Shown here: positions 11,286-23,691 of the stretch, in pieces
Layout: the number at the start of each line of letters is the position of its first letter
Position numbering within the stretch: the first letter of the stretch is position 1
Made by a program: the position numbers and the translations under genes
Source: Sporobolomyces roseus
Lineage: Eukaryota > Basidiomycota > Microbotryomycetes > Sporidiobolales > Sporidiobolaceae
Assembly: GCA_016617785.1 (NCBI GenBank)
Contig: JADILM010000011.1
Span: 372,001-436,000 of the forward strand
Direction of reading: 5' to 3'
DNA: 64,000 nt
The notes under the pieces: model-generated
The model's input: the letters and a program-made list of their open reading frames with translations, nothing else
Database searches by the model: none
Told to the model about the DNA's origin: nothing

Positions 11286-12706
11286 ATGTCTTCTGCCCAA
11301 CAACGTCTCGCTGCTGTTTCTTCATCTCTCTCCCACCCCAAAGGTCTCCTCGCAGGTGAGGTAGCGATCATCACCGGTGTGAGTACTCTCTATACCTGAT
11401 TCTCTCACTGTGCTATCACTCACTGACTGACTCTCACTCGACTTCAGGCCGCTCAAGGTATCGGAAAGTCGGTTGCTCTCCTTTTCGCTCAAGAAGGAGC
11501 CCGAGTCGTAGTGTCGGACCTCGATCCTGCAAAGGCTCAACTCGTAGCGGATGAAATCAAGAAGAATGGTGGTGAAGCGATCGTTGTCGGAGGAGACGTG
11601 ACTGCTCAAGATTTCCCCAAGAAGCTAGTTGAGGCTACCGTTAAGTGAGTCCGACTTCCCCGTTAGTGAATGAGCACGATAGAACCCAGACGACGTAAAG
11701 GAGAAAGCGAGAAGTAGAGCGCGGTACGGAGTTCCGATCCGAATACTGACAATTCTTCCCTTCTTGCTCGTTTCTTGCAGTGCTTTCGGCGGGATCAACC
11801 ACATCATCAACAACGCCGGATTCACTTTCGACAAGATGCTTCACACCTCAACCGACGACGGATACCGATTGATGCTGGAAGTTCACAACGTCGCGCCGTT
11901 CCGAATTGTCAGAGAAGCGGCCCCCTACCTTCGAGCGAAGAAGCCGGAAGACATTGCTAAGAACAAGAGTATCGTCAATGTATCGAGTGTAGCTGGTGAG
12001 CCCTATTCAAACTTTGCTTTGACCCTTTTCTTAGAGACTGACTTTGTGGGTTTTTCCGTTTCCAAGGTCTTCACGGCAATGTGTACGTTTCTTCATCTCC
12101 TGTAAAGCCCTGCCCGACACTATACTGACTCTACTACGATTTACAGCGGGCAAGCGAACTATGCGACAGCGAAAGCAGGAATCATTGGTTTGACAAAGAC
12201 GATCGCAAAAGAATGGGGAGTCTTTGGTGTTCGAGCAAACGTAGTCGCCTTCGGTCACATCTTAACTCGACTTACTCAAGCGAAGGAATTGGGAGAAGCT
12301 ATCGAAGTCAACGGAAAGAGTGAGTTGCCTTCGCTCATCCCTCCGCCTCGCTGTAGATAGCTGACTTCACATAATCCTCCCTCAGAAATCGCCCTTGGTA
12401 TTCCAAGTGGTCCTAAGAAGACTGACAACAAACCTGAATCTTACCCTCACAGTCAGTTGTCATCCCTTTCCTCTTTCTGACGCGTTCTGCAGAAGCTAAT
12501 AGGGAATATTGCCCGCTACAGTCCCTCTCGGTCGACCAGGAACTGCTGATGATGCAGCAAGAGCAGTTCTCTTCCTCGCCTCACCTCTCGCGAGCTACAT
12601 TTCAGGCCACACTCTCGAGGTTCGTCTCTGACGATGCCATCTCACCGAAGTGATGTGTACTGACACGCTTGTATCTGGACAGTGCACCGGAGGAATGGGC
12701 ATCTAA
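11286..12706 (+). CDS. Short-chain dehydrogenase/reductase, FabG-like, paralogue copy 2
   Basis: Classical SDR reductase of FabG type, 293 residues. Eight exons sum to 882 nt: 11286-11378, 11448-11644, 11781-11995, 12067-12082, 12147-12319, 12386-12451, 12522-12619 and 12683-12706. All motifs are intact: TGAAQGIG for NAD(P), NNAGFT, the serine in VNVSS, YATAK, and [16 protein letters not shown] at the end. Exon 4 is only 16 nt and encodes the GLHGNV step. Its reality is supported by copy 1, where the same residues are encoded without the second intron. The gene follows the copper-fist gene by 287 bp on the same strand. Substrate unknown; the family includes 3-oxoacyl-ACP reductases and other alcohol dehydrogenases. 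Confidence 0.93.
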
Positions 12707-13262
12707 GCGAGAAAGGGAGAATGATTCACGACGTTGCGAAACTTGATTCTGAGCTTACGGGAGGAACAGCGGGTCGTGGACAAGCGCGATCTCTACTCAC
12801 TGATTCAGTACAGTTGTATAAATAGAAATCTCATGACGAAGCTCGAGGTCAGCTGGTGCAGAAACGGGAGAGAGAGAGAGGAATGTTGTCGAGAGTCTAA
12901 GAGAACACGAACCTTGAGAGTCGTCGAATTGATTTGCTCCCTTGTGACCTCGGTACGCTGGACTAGTATAGGGTCTAACTAAAACGGAAGCGGAAAAGTT
13001 CAGATTTCGTCTCTGCATAATCTCGAAGAACACGAATTTCGTCGTTGCGCCGCTTTCACCACTTCAACGTCTTCGACTATACCCCTAATCCTTTCCGATA
13101 CCTTTCAATACTCCTCACGACCTCTCACGACTCTATACGACGCGCTTCCTCTCAATCTCCTCTCCCATTGTATCTCATCGCCTAGATCTTAAAATCGACT
13201 CTTTCATCTCATCAACTCGAACCGAGAGGTAGTCGTGGAGGCAGGAGCTCAATCAACTATCT
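12707..13262. other. Intergenic, upstream of RasGEF gene
   Basis: Holds the 3' end of SDR copy 2 and the promoter and leader of the RasGEF gene. A TATAAATA sequence is at 12817-12824 and the last 200 bp are CT-rich. I see no coding exon. Confidence 0.5.
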
Positions 13263-16200
13263 ATGCCTCAAGAGAGCCAACGTAGAGGACTCCCGATCTC
13301 CTTGCTTCGTTCAACTCCAACCTCTCCTACTTCCCCTTCTTCCCTTCCACCTCCTTCTTCACCTCGAGACGATGCAGCTCAACGCGATTTGGCTATAGCA
13401 GTAGATGGAAGCTTCGTAGAGACTACGAGTGAAGTGGCAGCGAGGAGTATGGCAAAGTTCTATTCGGCTCAAGAGGGGGAAGGAGGTATCAAAGTTGAAT
13501 ACGCTGTGCAAAAGAGAACGGATAAGGATGGCAGAACCCTGTATAGAATCAGGTATGCTTTCTCGTTTACCCCTCACACGGACAGACTAGCTGAAACGCT
13601 CCTTCTTCGCATTTAGGCCTCTCTCCCATTCTTCTGCATTTCTCGATCGCTTCGCACAAACCTCTTCCAACCTATCCTCCTCGGCATCTTCCTCATTACA
13701 GTCTGACGGCCATCTACCTTTCGCTCGACCTTCGAATCAACCTCCTCCACCAGGAATCTCTCCAAGTATCGCACTTCATCGTAGTTCTGCTCAAGTTCCG
13801 CCGTCCCAACTTCGCTCAGCTCGATCGATACCGCTTCTACAGTCCGAGAACACGATAGATCTCCCATCGAACAAGCTCAACGGTGAAGGCTCGAGCGAGA
13901 AGTCAAACGCTGGCCTTCTGCACCCAGACTCGATGGCAACTTCACCAGATCGTCCCCTTCGCCTTCGGAGAGCCGGTTCAACTCCACTTCTCACAAGTCC
14001 AACTAGGTCCTACTCGACCTTGAGATCAAGTCAATCTGCCAATCCTTCGTCAGTCTCGCTTTTCGATGCGACTATCCGCAAACCTCGACATCCGACGGAA
14101 GGCGACGTATTGGGACGGATCTTGGGCTGGAGAGCGGAAACAGTAAAGACAGGGACTGGTTTGGATCGGAAGGATTCCCGGAAGATGGAGAGTACAGCGA
14201 GAATACCTCTATCGGAAGTATTTACGGTCGGAGGTGCTGCCAGTAGCGCGGAGACGGTGGCCAATCATGGTTCTGATACGAGTGACCTACCAGAAGACTG
14301 TACGTCCTGCTTTCCTCCGTCGCCATCGAATGGTGATCTGAGGCGAACTGACCTTTCTAAAACAGTAGTCGAAGAACTCGCATCAAGCGTTACACAAGAT
14401 GGTGCAGCTGCAAGCTTCCTCACTCGTCCTTTTCTGAGTCGATCCGCAAGCTCAAGCTCTCCCTTTGGATCCGGAGTTCGACTGCCCCGAACCAACCCTT
14501 CTCTCACTCCCCAAACCTCGCTGCAAGTTCACTCTGCCCCACCTATCGCTACTCAGGAACGCACAATGCGAGAAGTGTCCTCGAATGATTCGATACGTAC
14601 CGCTCGAGCGGACGACCTTCACCTTCAACCCATGACACCTCGAATGAATTTCTCTCTTCCCTCAAATCGTCCTCCTCGATTCGAAGATCCTCAAGTATTC
14701 GACGTCTTCCACGCTCAGCCCCCACCAAATTCCCCTCCTCTCCTCGCATCAGGTCTGCTTGGACAACATACCCGCTTTCCCTCGACCTCGTCACTCGCTT
14801 CGAGCGCGTCCGGCCATTCTCGAACAACTGCTCAACAGATCACGGTTCACTCGGCACCCGGTGATGATCCTCGTTTCGTCATTTGGGGCTTCAAGGAGTC
14901 TCCGGCGATACCCGCAGCTGTTCCTCTCGCCAACACCAGCAACCGTCGACCATCTCTCGCTCAACCGATCTCTCCTCCCCTCGCAACCGACCCAAGAAGG
15001 ATGAGTATAGCCGAACAAGATCATCATTCGAGTCCAGGATCGAGTGCAGCTGGAAGTCCCGCAACAACTAGCTCGCGACGATGGAGTCTCAGCGCGAGAG
15101 GAGGAGGAGGAAGAGACAGCGGATCAGGTTACGCTTCACCCGCAACTTCTGTTCGAGACTCTGTCGGATCGAACCCTTCGAACTCTTCGCAATCCCAACG
15201 TATCCTCATGGCAGCCACGGTCGAACGCCTCATCGCAGAACTCACCTCTCAGATATCAGTCGAACTCCTCTCCGATTTCTTCCTCACTTATCGACATTAC
15301 CTTTCTCCCCTCGACCTACTCCATCTGTTACTCACACGGTTCGACTGGGCGATGTACCCTTCAAACACCTCTGAAGATGACGCTCTTCGACGAGTTGTTC
15401 GAGTTCGAACTTTCGTCGTTCTCCGATATTGGCTCCTCAACCATTTCATGGACGACTTTTACCCTTCGAAGGAGATGAGAGCGGGCTTGACGGAATGGCT
15501 AAACGCGAGTGCAAGGGATCCGAGGTTCAGAGAGAGTCAAAAGGATGCGAGGTTGATCAAGAATCTCAAGAAGACGGTTAGGAAATGTAAAGAAACTTTT
15601 GTCGTCGGTCGACCTGGAGGAACCTACGGAGGATCAACGATGTCGACCGAAACTCACGAACGTCGCACGAGTGAAGAAGACGTTGACCTCGAATTCGTCG
15701 ATTCAGCACTCAGGACAACGAAATCTCCTCCTGCCACTTCGACATCTTTCAAATTCGGTACTTTCCGCTCTCGCAAGAACTCGGCTGCGACACCTCTCCC
15801 AACGTCCTCCTCAACTTCTTCCTCCGAACCTGGATTCCCTCTTCCCGGCACTTCTCAGAACCCCATCGCACGCTCTTTCTCCTCGGCTCTCGACACTTTC
15901 GGAAGGTTCAAGCGCATGTTGGGACACAGAGCATCGAACGCTGGTGTCAACGAAGAAGGTGGAAACGATGTCGAGTTTGAGCAGAGTGAGACCGGTGATT
16001 TGCTATGGGTCAAAGGAGGTCTCGAGAAGTACCTCGAGTACTGGGACATCAAGAGGGAGAGCGGAGAAGGACAGGTGGAAGGCAGCGTCGTTGCAGAACC
16101 GATCGTCGAGGAGGATGCGACAACCCCGACTATCCCTCAAGTCGATGGAAGCTCGATTGTAGAGCCGTCTCCTGTACCTCCAGAATCCTCGACAGACAAA

Positions 16201-18546
16201 CTCGGACTCGGCATTGTCACTCCTCCTCCGTCTCGTTTATCGCAGCCTTCCCCACTATCCATTTCCCCCTCCGCCGAGTACAACTTCCCGTCGACGTCGA
16301 AGAAAACCACACCTCCTCCTCCACTACTACCGATCTTTGATCCGGAAACTTATTCGACCCCGAATTACTCGAGCTCATCCTCGCGGTTCGGACGACCACT
16401 TTCTGCTCGAATCGAATTGGACGATCTCGACGATTCGGACGATGATGATGAAGATGTGGTCGAAGTCAAGCGAACTCTCAAGCGCCTACCGAATGCAACC
16501 AAACTGCGCCTCGTCGCCGCGGGAGGTCCCCCGACTCCAGGGTCGTTCCGAAGCTCTCTGGACAGAGAAACTTCATACGGTTTTGGATCTGGTCCTCGCT
16601 TGTCCTACGGTGGTCAAGAACGCGAATCAGTACTCTTCGTCGACGATGAGGAAGGAGGAGAAGTCGGAGTTACAGTCATTCCGAACTTCATTCTCGAGGG
16701 TTTGCTCGACAGCGAAGATGAAGATGAACCTGGAGACGTCGAGGCTGCTTTGCGAAGATTGGAAGGATTGGTCGATAGTAGTAAGGAGCAGGAAAAGGCA
16801 AAGAAGGTGGAGAGACAGATGGAGCGAAGTGAGAAACTCGACCACGATCGCAAGAAGCAAGAAGCAGGTATCGAATCCTCCTCAGCTAGCATCACAAGCT
16901 CAAAACGTCTATCACTCGCCTCCCGGACCGAGGAGCAGCAGGAGGCGCCGACCGGAAATGAAGCACCGAACGTCGTCGAAACGGAGGAAGCGAATGCCAA
17001 TTCTCGAGAGGCGGCTGTCGTTGCAGTCGAGTCGTCGGTCATCCTTCCACCGGAATCCTCGAACACTCTGGTTCCCTTCTCGAGTCAAACTTCCGGGCCG
17101 CTCAATAGCACTTCTTCCTCACCCGAACCTGTCCTCCTCAACTCCCCTCCGAGACCAGCTCGAGCTCCTTCACGACTGGGTGTTCCTCCAGTCTACCCTA
17201 CATCCGAAGGTCGCAAAGCAACTCTGAGCCGAATCTTCGGTACCAGCCCTTCGCAATCTCGTCCAGTCTCCTCAAAGCCAAATGCACTCGCTGCTTCAAC
17301 TCCCTCTCCACCTGTTCACCGCTCTTTCCTTCTCTTCTGTCGAACGGAAACTCTCGCACAACAGTTCACGTTGATTGAGCGGGACATGTTGCGAATGCTG
17401 AGTTATCAAGAGTTGGCTAGCGGGAGTTGGAGAACGAAAATGGGAGAGACGGATGTTCTCGATTGGGAAATCTACCTCAAAGATCGACGGAGGGAAGACC
17501 TCGCAGCAAAGGACAAGGGAGAACAAGTGATGAGCGCGGTTCAAGACGTGATTACAAGGTTCAACCTGATGGCGAACTGGGTTTGCTCCGAAGTGAGTGT
17601 CTTCTTTCGAAGTATTTCTCTCATCGATCGAAAGACTCATGCAGATTTGCTTCGCACAGATCTTGCTCACCGCCAACATCGATGAACGAGCTATCTTGAT
17701 TGGCAAATTCATTCGACTAGCTTTCGTAAGTTTCCCTATCATCCTCGAATTCGTTCGACCCGCAAGCTGATTGTCCAAACATCGCTGTGCAGAAATGTTA
17801 TTGTCACTCCAATTTCCAAACTGTGATGCAAATCGTTCACGGTCTTCAGATTCCTCACATCGAGCGGTTGAGAAAGACTTGGGCTAAAGTTCCCTCTTGG
17901 GAGATTCGCAAACTCGAGGGAATGCAAAGGTTCATCTCGCACCTCAAGAATGTATGTTGTCTGTTCTCTCTCTTCAAGCTTCAGGGCGTCTCTCACTGAC
18001 ATTGGGATTGAAACAGTTCACACATCTTCGAGATTTGATGAATCGTCTCGCCGCCGAGTATTCGCCCGCAGGAGAACGAAGTTCTCTCAGTGATCCTATC
18101 GCCAGCCTAGCACTCAAAGGATGTATACCTTTCACGGGTGAGCTGCAGTCATAAATAGGCGATTCTGAATGGCCGCTGATTATCATCTCTCGACAGGTCT
18201 CTTCCTTCGCGATCTCGCTCTCAATGCAGAACTCCCAACTTTCCTTGATCCGACCTCGACGAACTCGCCAGCTTCCGTGGACGCATCAGGAGCTCTCACT
18301 TCAGTTGCCGACGCCGATGCTTTCGCTTCACTTACTCCTCTTCCCGAAGGTTTCGCACTTTGCCCCCTCGTCAATCTTCACAAATTCCGTCGACTAGCTA
18401 CCATCGTACAACGAATTCGCACCTTTCAAGCTCTCTCTGAACGATACACCTTCGAACCTGTTCAGGGTGTCTACTTCAAATGCCTCAAGATTCGCTCTCT
18501 CGATCAAACAGTCATGGCTTCCCTTTCTTCTCGCATAGAACCCTAG
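13263..18546 (+). CDS. Ras-family guanine-nucleotide exchange factor, Lte1-like architecture
   Basis: Activates a Ras/Ras-like GTPase by nucleotide exchange. Six exons (13263-13552, 13617-17592, 17660-17725, 17793-17951, 18017-18137, 18197-18546) sum to 4962 nt, or 1653 residues. A RasGEF_N domain lies near residues 630-755 (LMAATVERLIAELTS; DFFLTYRHYL; VRTFVVLRYWL). A long Ser/Pro-rich linker with acidic DDSDDDDED and EDEDEPGD tracts follows. The catalytic CDC25 domain covers about the last 330 residues (LAQQFTLIERDMLRML; ITRFNLMANWV; KFIRLA; HIERLRKTW; GLFLRDL). Widely separated N and C domains recall Lte1 of the mitotic exit pathway, but this could be another fungal RasGEF. Exon 3 has two in-frame acceptors 15 nt apart. 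The gene is convergent with HRQ1. Confidence 0.92.
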
Positions 18547-18713
18547 ACTCTCTCTCTAACGACAATAATTCGATTCTTCTGTATACAGTACCCCTCTGTT
18601 TAGTACCCTCGATAATTTCGTGTTTCTTGCATACCACAACCCAATGAGAACCCCTCGCATTCTGACACAGTTCTCGATGAGCTACACGCGAGGAAATGAT
18701 TACAACGACATTA

Positions 18714-21700
18714 CTAATGGATGAAACCACCTGAACTCTTCGAATTATAGATCTCTCTTCCCTCGCCAACGGGTTCCTTCACTTGCTGCTGTTCTACCAC
18801 TGGCAGCTCCCTCAAGGGCCCTCCCCCCATGAGCTCAGCCAATGCCCTATCTCGCTCGAGCAACATAGCCTCCTCGTCTTCATCATCCTCTTCGAGGTTC
18901 TGCATTTGGAAAGGTGGTAAATCTGCTGGTCGTCCCATCGCACGTTCGTTTGCGGCTTTGATGAGATCAGGATGGACTCCAGCTGCAGCAAGATCGACGG
19001 TTCCTCCAGGAGTGACTCCCTTGGCAACGGCTTGAAGAGGAATCGAGTCGAGATCAATGGGTCGACCGAGAATAGATTCGAGAACGATGAGAGCGCCAAC
19101 TGAATCCAAGCTAGTCGCGTCAGTTGTCATCTAATAGAATCAAGCCGAGGTGAAAGGTGACTCACGTTTGCTGACGATGGTATTCGCTCCGGAACAAAGA
19201 AGCGATGCGACACCTGAAAAGCCGAATCGCAATCAGTACAACGCTACAGAAGGGCCGGAATGCCGACAGAGTGGCGTACAAGAAGGACATCCCTCCGAGC
19301 ACTTGCAGTTCTTGATCGTATCTGCTGCCTGAGTTACGAGGAGCGAGATGTGATCGAAAGCTTTCGCACAGATCCCGCCTGACTTTCCCGCCGAGTCGTA
19401 CAAGATAAGTCTGGAATCATCCGGAAGGTGTCAGATGCAAGGCTTGGTAGGACGAGGAAACGCAAGCTCACCTTGCTGGTCGTTTCCTCGAACTCGCTAC
19501 ATTCGCCAATTCCTTCTCCGGCATCTTGCACTCGGTTCGTACATCTCCTTCTGCACACATAGCGACGATCGGTGTCAAGCTCATGAGAGCGTGTTCAGCG
19601 GCGTGGATACTGCCGGCAGGGTGAAAGTTCTTGAGTAGCAAGATTTCGAGCGCTGATTTCGGGACGTCGATCCAGAAACCGTGTGACGTGCGAATGAAAG
19701 GAGGAGAGGAGATATCGACGGTGTCGAGAATGTTGTTCTTCACGAGTGAGTCAAGTTTCAGCAAGGATCAAGCAAAGTCCAGGGGGAGCGGAACTTACTC
19801 GTTTGTCGACCTTGAAATATCCAAAGACAATCGAAGTGACTGCATTCACACAGCGTCGTCAGCTACAGCTCAAAACAAGCAAGACGAGTATACTCACGCT
19901 GTACGATTCCATATGAAGCAGTTGCAGCTTCTCCCTTGACAGTTCGAATCGAGAGCGCTTCGATAGGGTCGATGTTGCTGTCAGATAAGCACGAGTCAGC
20001 GTGACTGTTATTGACAGCCGAAACGGAAGCAAGCTCACGTGAAGTCTCGCTGTCTCGTTCTCCATTCGATCGTCGCTTCTTGGATCTTTGCCAATTTGCG
20101 ATCGTGATTGACCTCTTTGACGAGGAACGTCCGGCCCATATGCATATAGACTGCTCCTTCGTACGTCGTGAAGATAGCTCGAGACATTTCGACCTCTTCG
20201 ATGACTTGATTCCTTCCTCCCGTAATGTCGACAACCGAGTAGCTCTCGTCTTCGGTGTTTCGGATCGGAACCGTCTTCGCTGGGTAAGGCTTGTAGCGTG
20301 GATGACAGTGATAGAATCCTCCATCATCTGCGATGAGACGATCGCGGCAGATCGTTGCGAGCTTGTCTCCGAAGTACAGTTGGTCGTCATCGGGGTGAAC
20401 TGGCATTTCGTCTGCCGCACATTGGATGTGAGCTTCGAGGACGATAGGGTTCTCGAGATCGAGTTGAAGCTCTTGGAAGGGTGAGGTGAAGATAAGGTCG
20501 GGATTGCGAGCGTAGTGTTGATCGAGAGGGAAAGGGTCGCAAATGAGCATAGCGAGAGAATCTTTGTTTCGTCGACCTGCTCGTCCTGCTTGTTGACGAA
20601 GACCGGGGAGAGTGTAAGGGAAGCCGACGGATAGTACGGCGTCGAGACTGCCGATGTCGATACCGAGTTCGAGAGCTGTCGTAGCGATCACGCCCAAAAG
20701 TTGACCACTGAACATTTCTTGTTCAATCTTGCGACGATCCTGCGCGTTCACAACACTTCGCTCAGCGTCGTCTAGGCGCTCACGATCGAATGTGGAACGA
20801 ACCTGAGCACTGTAACCAGAACGATATGACATGACTCTCGAAGCCATGTCGCTTCTTCCCTCGAGCATCAAATCTTGCTTGACTTGTCGAATCATAATCT
20901 CGCATTGAGCTCGAACCTGTGAGATCGCCGAGTCAATACGAGCTCCCTCTCATAGTGAACATTGACTCACCCTGCAGAATACGATCACTCGAATGCCTCT
21001 CTGCATCAAGAATCGGAAGATACGACTCGTTTCCTGAATCGTACTGATCCTGCCTTGCTTGAGATCGTTTTCATCGATGTAAGGAGGGTTCCAGACGAGA
21101 TACTCCTGTGGAAGAGGAGAGGATCAGCGTGGATCGAGGCAAGAGAATGGAAAACAAGATCTACCTTTTGACCGCATGGTGAACCATCCTCATCAATGAG
21201 AACGATGTCTTCGACGCCGAAGATCGTTCTCATGTGCTACACACGACGAGATGGAATGAGTCTCAATCTCGCTCGGGAGAAGGAGAAGAACGCGAACTTA
21301 CCTCAGCGGGATTTGAGATGGTAGCTGAACATGAAACGAATTGAACATGTTGATTTCCGAGGGCTTGACAGATACGACGTAACCTGGAGTAAGGGCGCAG
21401 TTCAGATGAGTATGGGAAAGGAGACATGAGCGGAGGGAAAGCAACTCGCCTTCGCATGACAAAAGCAACGTGACATCCAAAGAGACCCGAGTAGATGTGA
21501 AGCTCGTCAACAACGACGAAGCGCAAGTTCCTGAAGAACCGTCTCCAGCGTTCCTCTTGCGGCAGAACAGTGAGATGAAGCATATCGGGATTCGTGAAGA
21601 TCTGTTTCGAAAGCGAGAGTAGTGAGCTTCGCTATTGCCAGTACAAGATATTGGGTTTGACTCACGACGTTAGCATACTCCCGAATAAAGTCCCTATCGT

Positions 21701-23691
21701 CTCTCGGCGTATCTCCATCGAAAGTAGCTACTTTGACATCCTCAAGTCCCTCCACTCCAGCTACCAGTTCACCCAAAGCCCTCTTCTGATCCTGCGCCAA
21801 CGCTTTCGTCGGAAACACATATAACGCTGTCGATTCCGTATCTTCTTCGAGAGCTTGGACGACTGGTAATTGGTAGACGAGGGACTTTCCGGATGAGGTT
21901 GAAGTACTGATGATCACGTTCTTTCCGGCGTGAAGAGCGTTGATTGCGGCAGCTTGGTGAGAGTATAGGCGTGAAGCGTCGATATTCTTTGTCTCGTGAA
22001 GAGCGTAAGCGAGTGCGTCGGAAATTGGATGATCGAGACCACCTGGAGAAGGAGGCAAGATGAGTACAGCTGAGTCGATGATGAGAGAGGAGGAATCAAA
22101 CACTTACCATAGATCGCTTCTCTCGCTTCGAACGTTCTGTGTCCGTCTTCAACGATCTGTCCTTCGTACCAATCGTTCTCTTCCGAAGTAATCTCCTCAA
22201 TGATCGTAGCGATACTTTTTCGATGATCTGGATTCCTCTCGTAAAATCCTAATTCCTCTTGTTTCTCCTTGACTCCTTTCTCTCTAATATCATCATCATT
22301 GACCAATTCGTCAGGGTGAACTGGAAGGTGTTCGGCGGTAGCTTCGAGGAGAAGCTCGACGGGATCGAGAGGAGGATTGTGAGATGAGCAGGCGACGATG
22401 AGGTCTGAAACGGCAGAATGGAACTTGTTGTTGCGTTTGGCGATGAGCGCGGTCATCGCAGCGGTCGAGAACTTGGGAGTGTCGGTTTGAACGGGTGCAG
22501 GAGGGGGGTTAGCAGTTCCTCCGCTCTCGTCTTTATCGTCGTCGGCAGGTTTCTTCTTCGCTCGACGTCTATACAGACACGACATCAGCTGTTATCAGAT
22601 TGGAATGAGGATATGGAGATCACAAGCGCACTGGAACCTCCTCGTTATAACTTTGCCAACTCCATTCTCGCTTTTCAGCTCTCCGTCATTGAATCCGAAT
22701 AACAGCACTGTCGCTCCCCTCTTCTTCCTACCCAATTCGTCCAATTCATCTCTCGCTTCTTCTCCTTGCCCACCTGCCCGAAACGCTTCATCTAATTCTC
22801 GCTGTCGTTTCTCTCGCTTTGCAGCTTTCCGTTCTGCCTCAGTCTCGACTCCATCAGGTGCTGAAGATGTGTGGACACGTAGGTGTTCCGAGTCGATGTA
22901 GGCGAACGAGATCAGAGTAGGTAGGAGAGATTTGATTTGTGCTATGTCGTGCATCTCGAGAGGCCTGCGAGAAAACGTGTGGGTCAGTTTGAAGCTCGTT
23001 CTGATGTAGTCGCTCGTTCGTACCTTTTCAGTAAGTTCTCCACACTCCCTTTGAGCACTTCAAACGTCGTTGCCATACTTTTCCTGGTCGAACAGAAGGT
23101 GTAAACGGTATTGAGCGCCTGCGAATGAAACGGATCAGAACAGAAATCAACAATTTCGCAGTCTCGGTAACTCACCTTGAAAGTCTTTTCGAGCTTGAGG
23201 AAGTGAGGAGGGAACTCTACATTCGCACTCAATAGCTTCTCCATATTCTCTTTACCCTTCTTCCCCTTTGCTCCTCCAGCTTTCCCTTTTCCCTTTCCTT
23301 TCGGATCGCCAATCTCCTTCTCTCCTTCAACGTACTCTCGTTTCCCTGATGCAGCAACCTTTGCTTTCTTCTTCGGAGGTGGTGGTAAGTCGCTCAGCTT
23401 GGTAGATCGTTGACCGCTGAACATGACGAAAGGAGAACAAGAAACTCGTTGTACCGGTTTATTCGTTGCTGCTGAGGTTGATGCGACTGGTTCGAAGTCA
23501 TCTTCATCATTGTCCTCGTCTGCCGAGTCTGGTGCAGATCGAAAAAGAGGAGTTACTGAGGGAGGTGGGGAGGATTCAATAGATTGAGGTTGAGGTTGAG
23601 GCTGAGAGGGTTGAGAACCTAGGAGGCCTCCACCGCTGATTCGAGTAGTCCGATCTGATTTGCCACTGATATGCTGAGAGCGTTTGCTCAT
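18714..23691 (-). CDS. HRQ1: Hrq1-type RecQ-like 3'-5' DNA helicase
   Basis: ATP-dependent 3'-5' DNA helicase of the Hrq1/RecQ4-related family, which acts in crosslink repair and genome stability. It is spread over many exons. Walker A is STSTSSGKS near 21880-21905. The DExH box reads VVDELHIYSG near 21490-21515. The helicase C domain carries GVIATTALELGIDIG and QQAGRAGRR near 20565-20700. The C-terminal DUF1998 region has the expected cysteine cluster, NCKCSEGCPSC, near 19280-19312, then ANTIVSKLGALIVLE. The N-terminus starts at the ATG ending at 23691 with a Ser/Gln-rich leader, then the family's SQALNTVYTFC and PLEMHDIAQIKSLLP segments. The last exon is acidic and ends at 18714. All helicase motifs appear intact. 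Not every splice junction was resolved. Confidence 0.93.

Noticed and set aside
14031..17227. Long open frames in other frames and strands inside the RasGEF gene (for example plus 16214-17227)
   Set aside because: They come from the TCG/CGA-rich composition. They are Arg/Ser-rich, have no domain, and overlap a gene with clear domains in the proper frame.
20011..20484. 157-codon plus-strand frame antisense to HRQ1
   Set aside because: Overlaps conserved helicase-coding sequence on the other strand and has no recognisable protein features.
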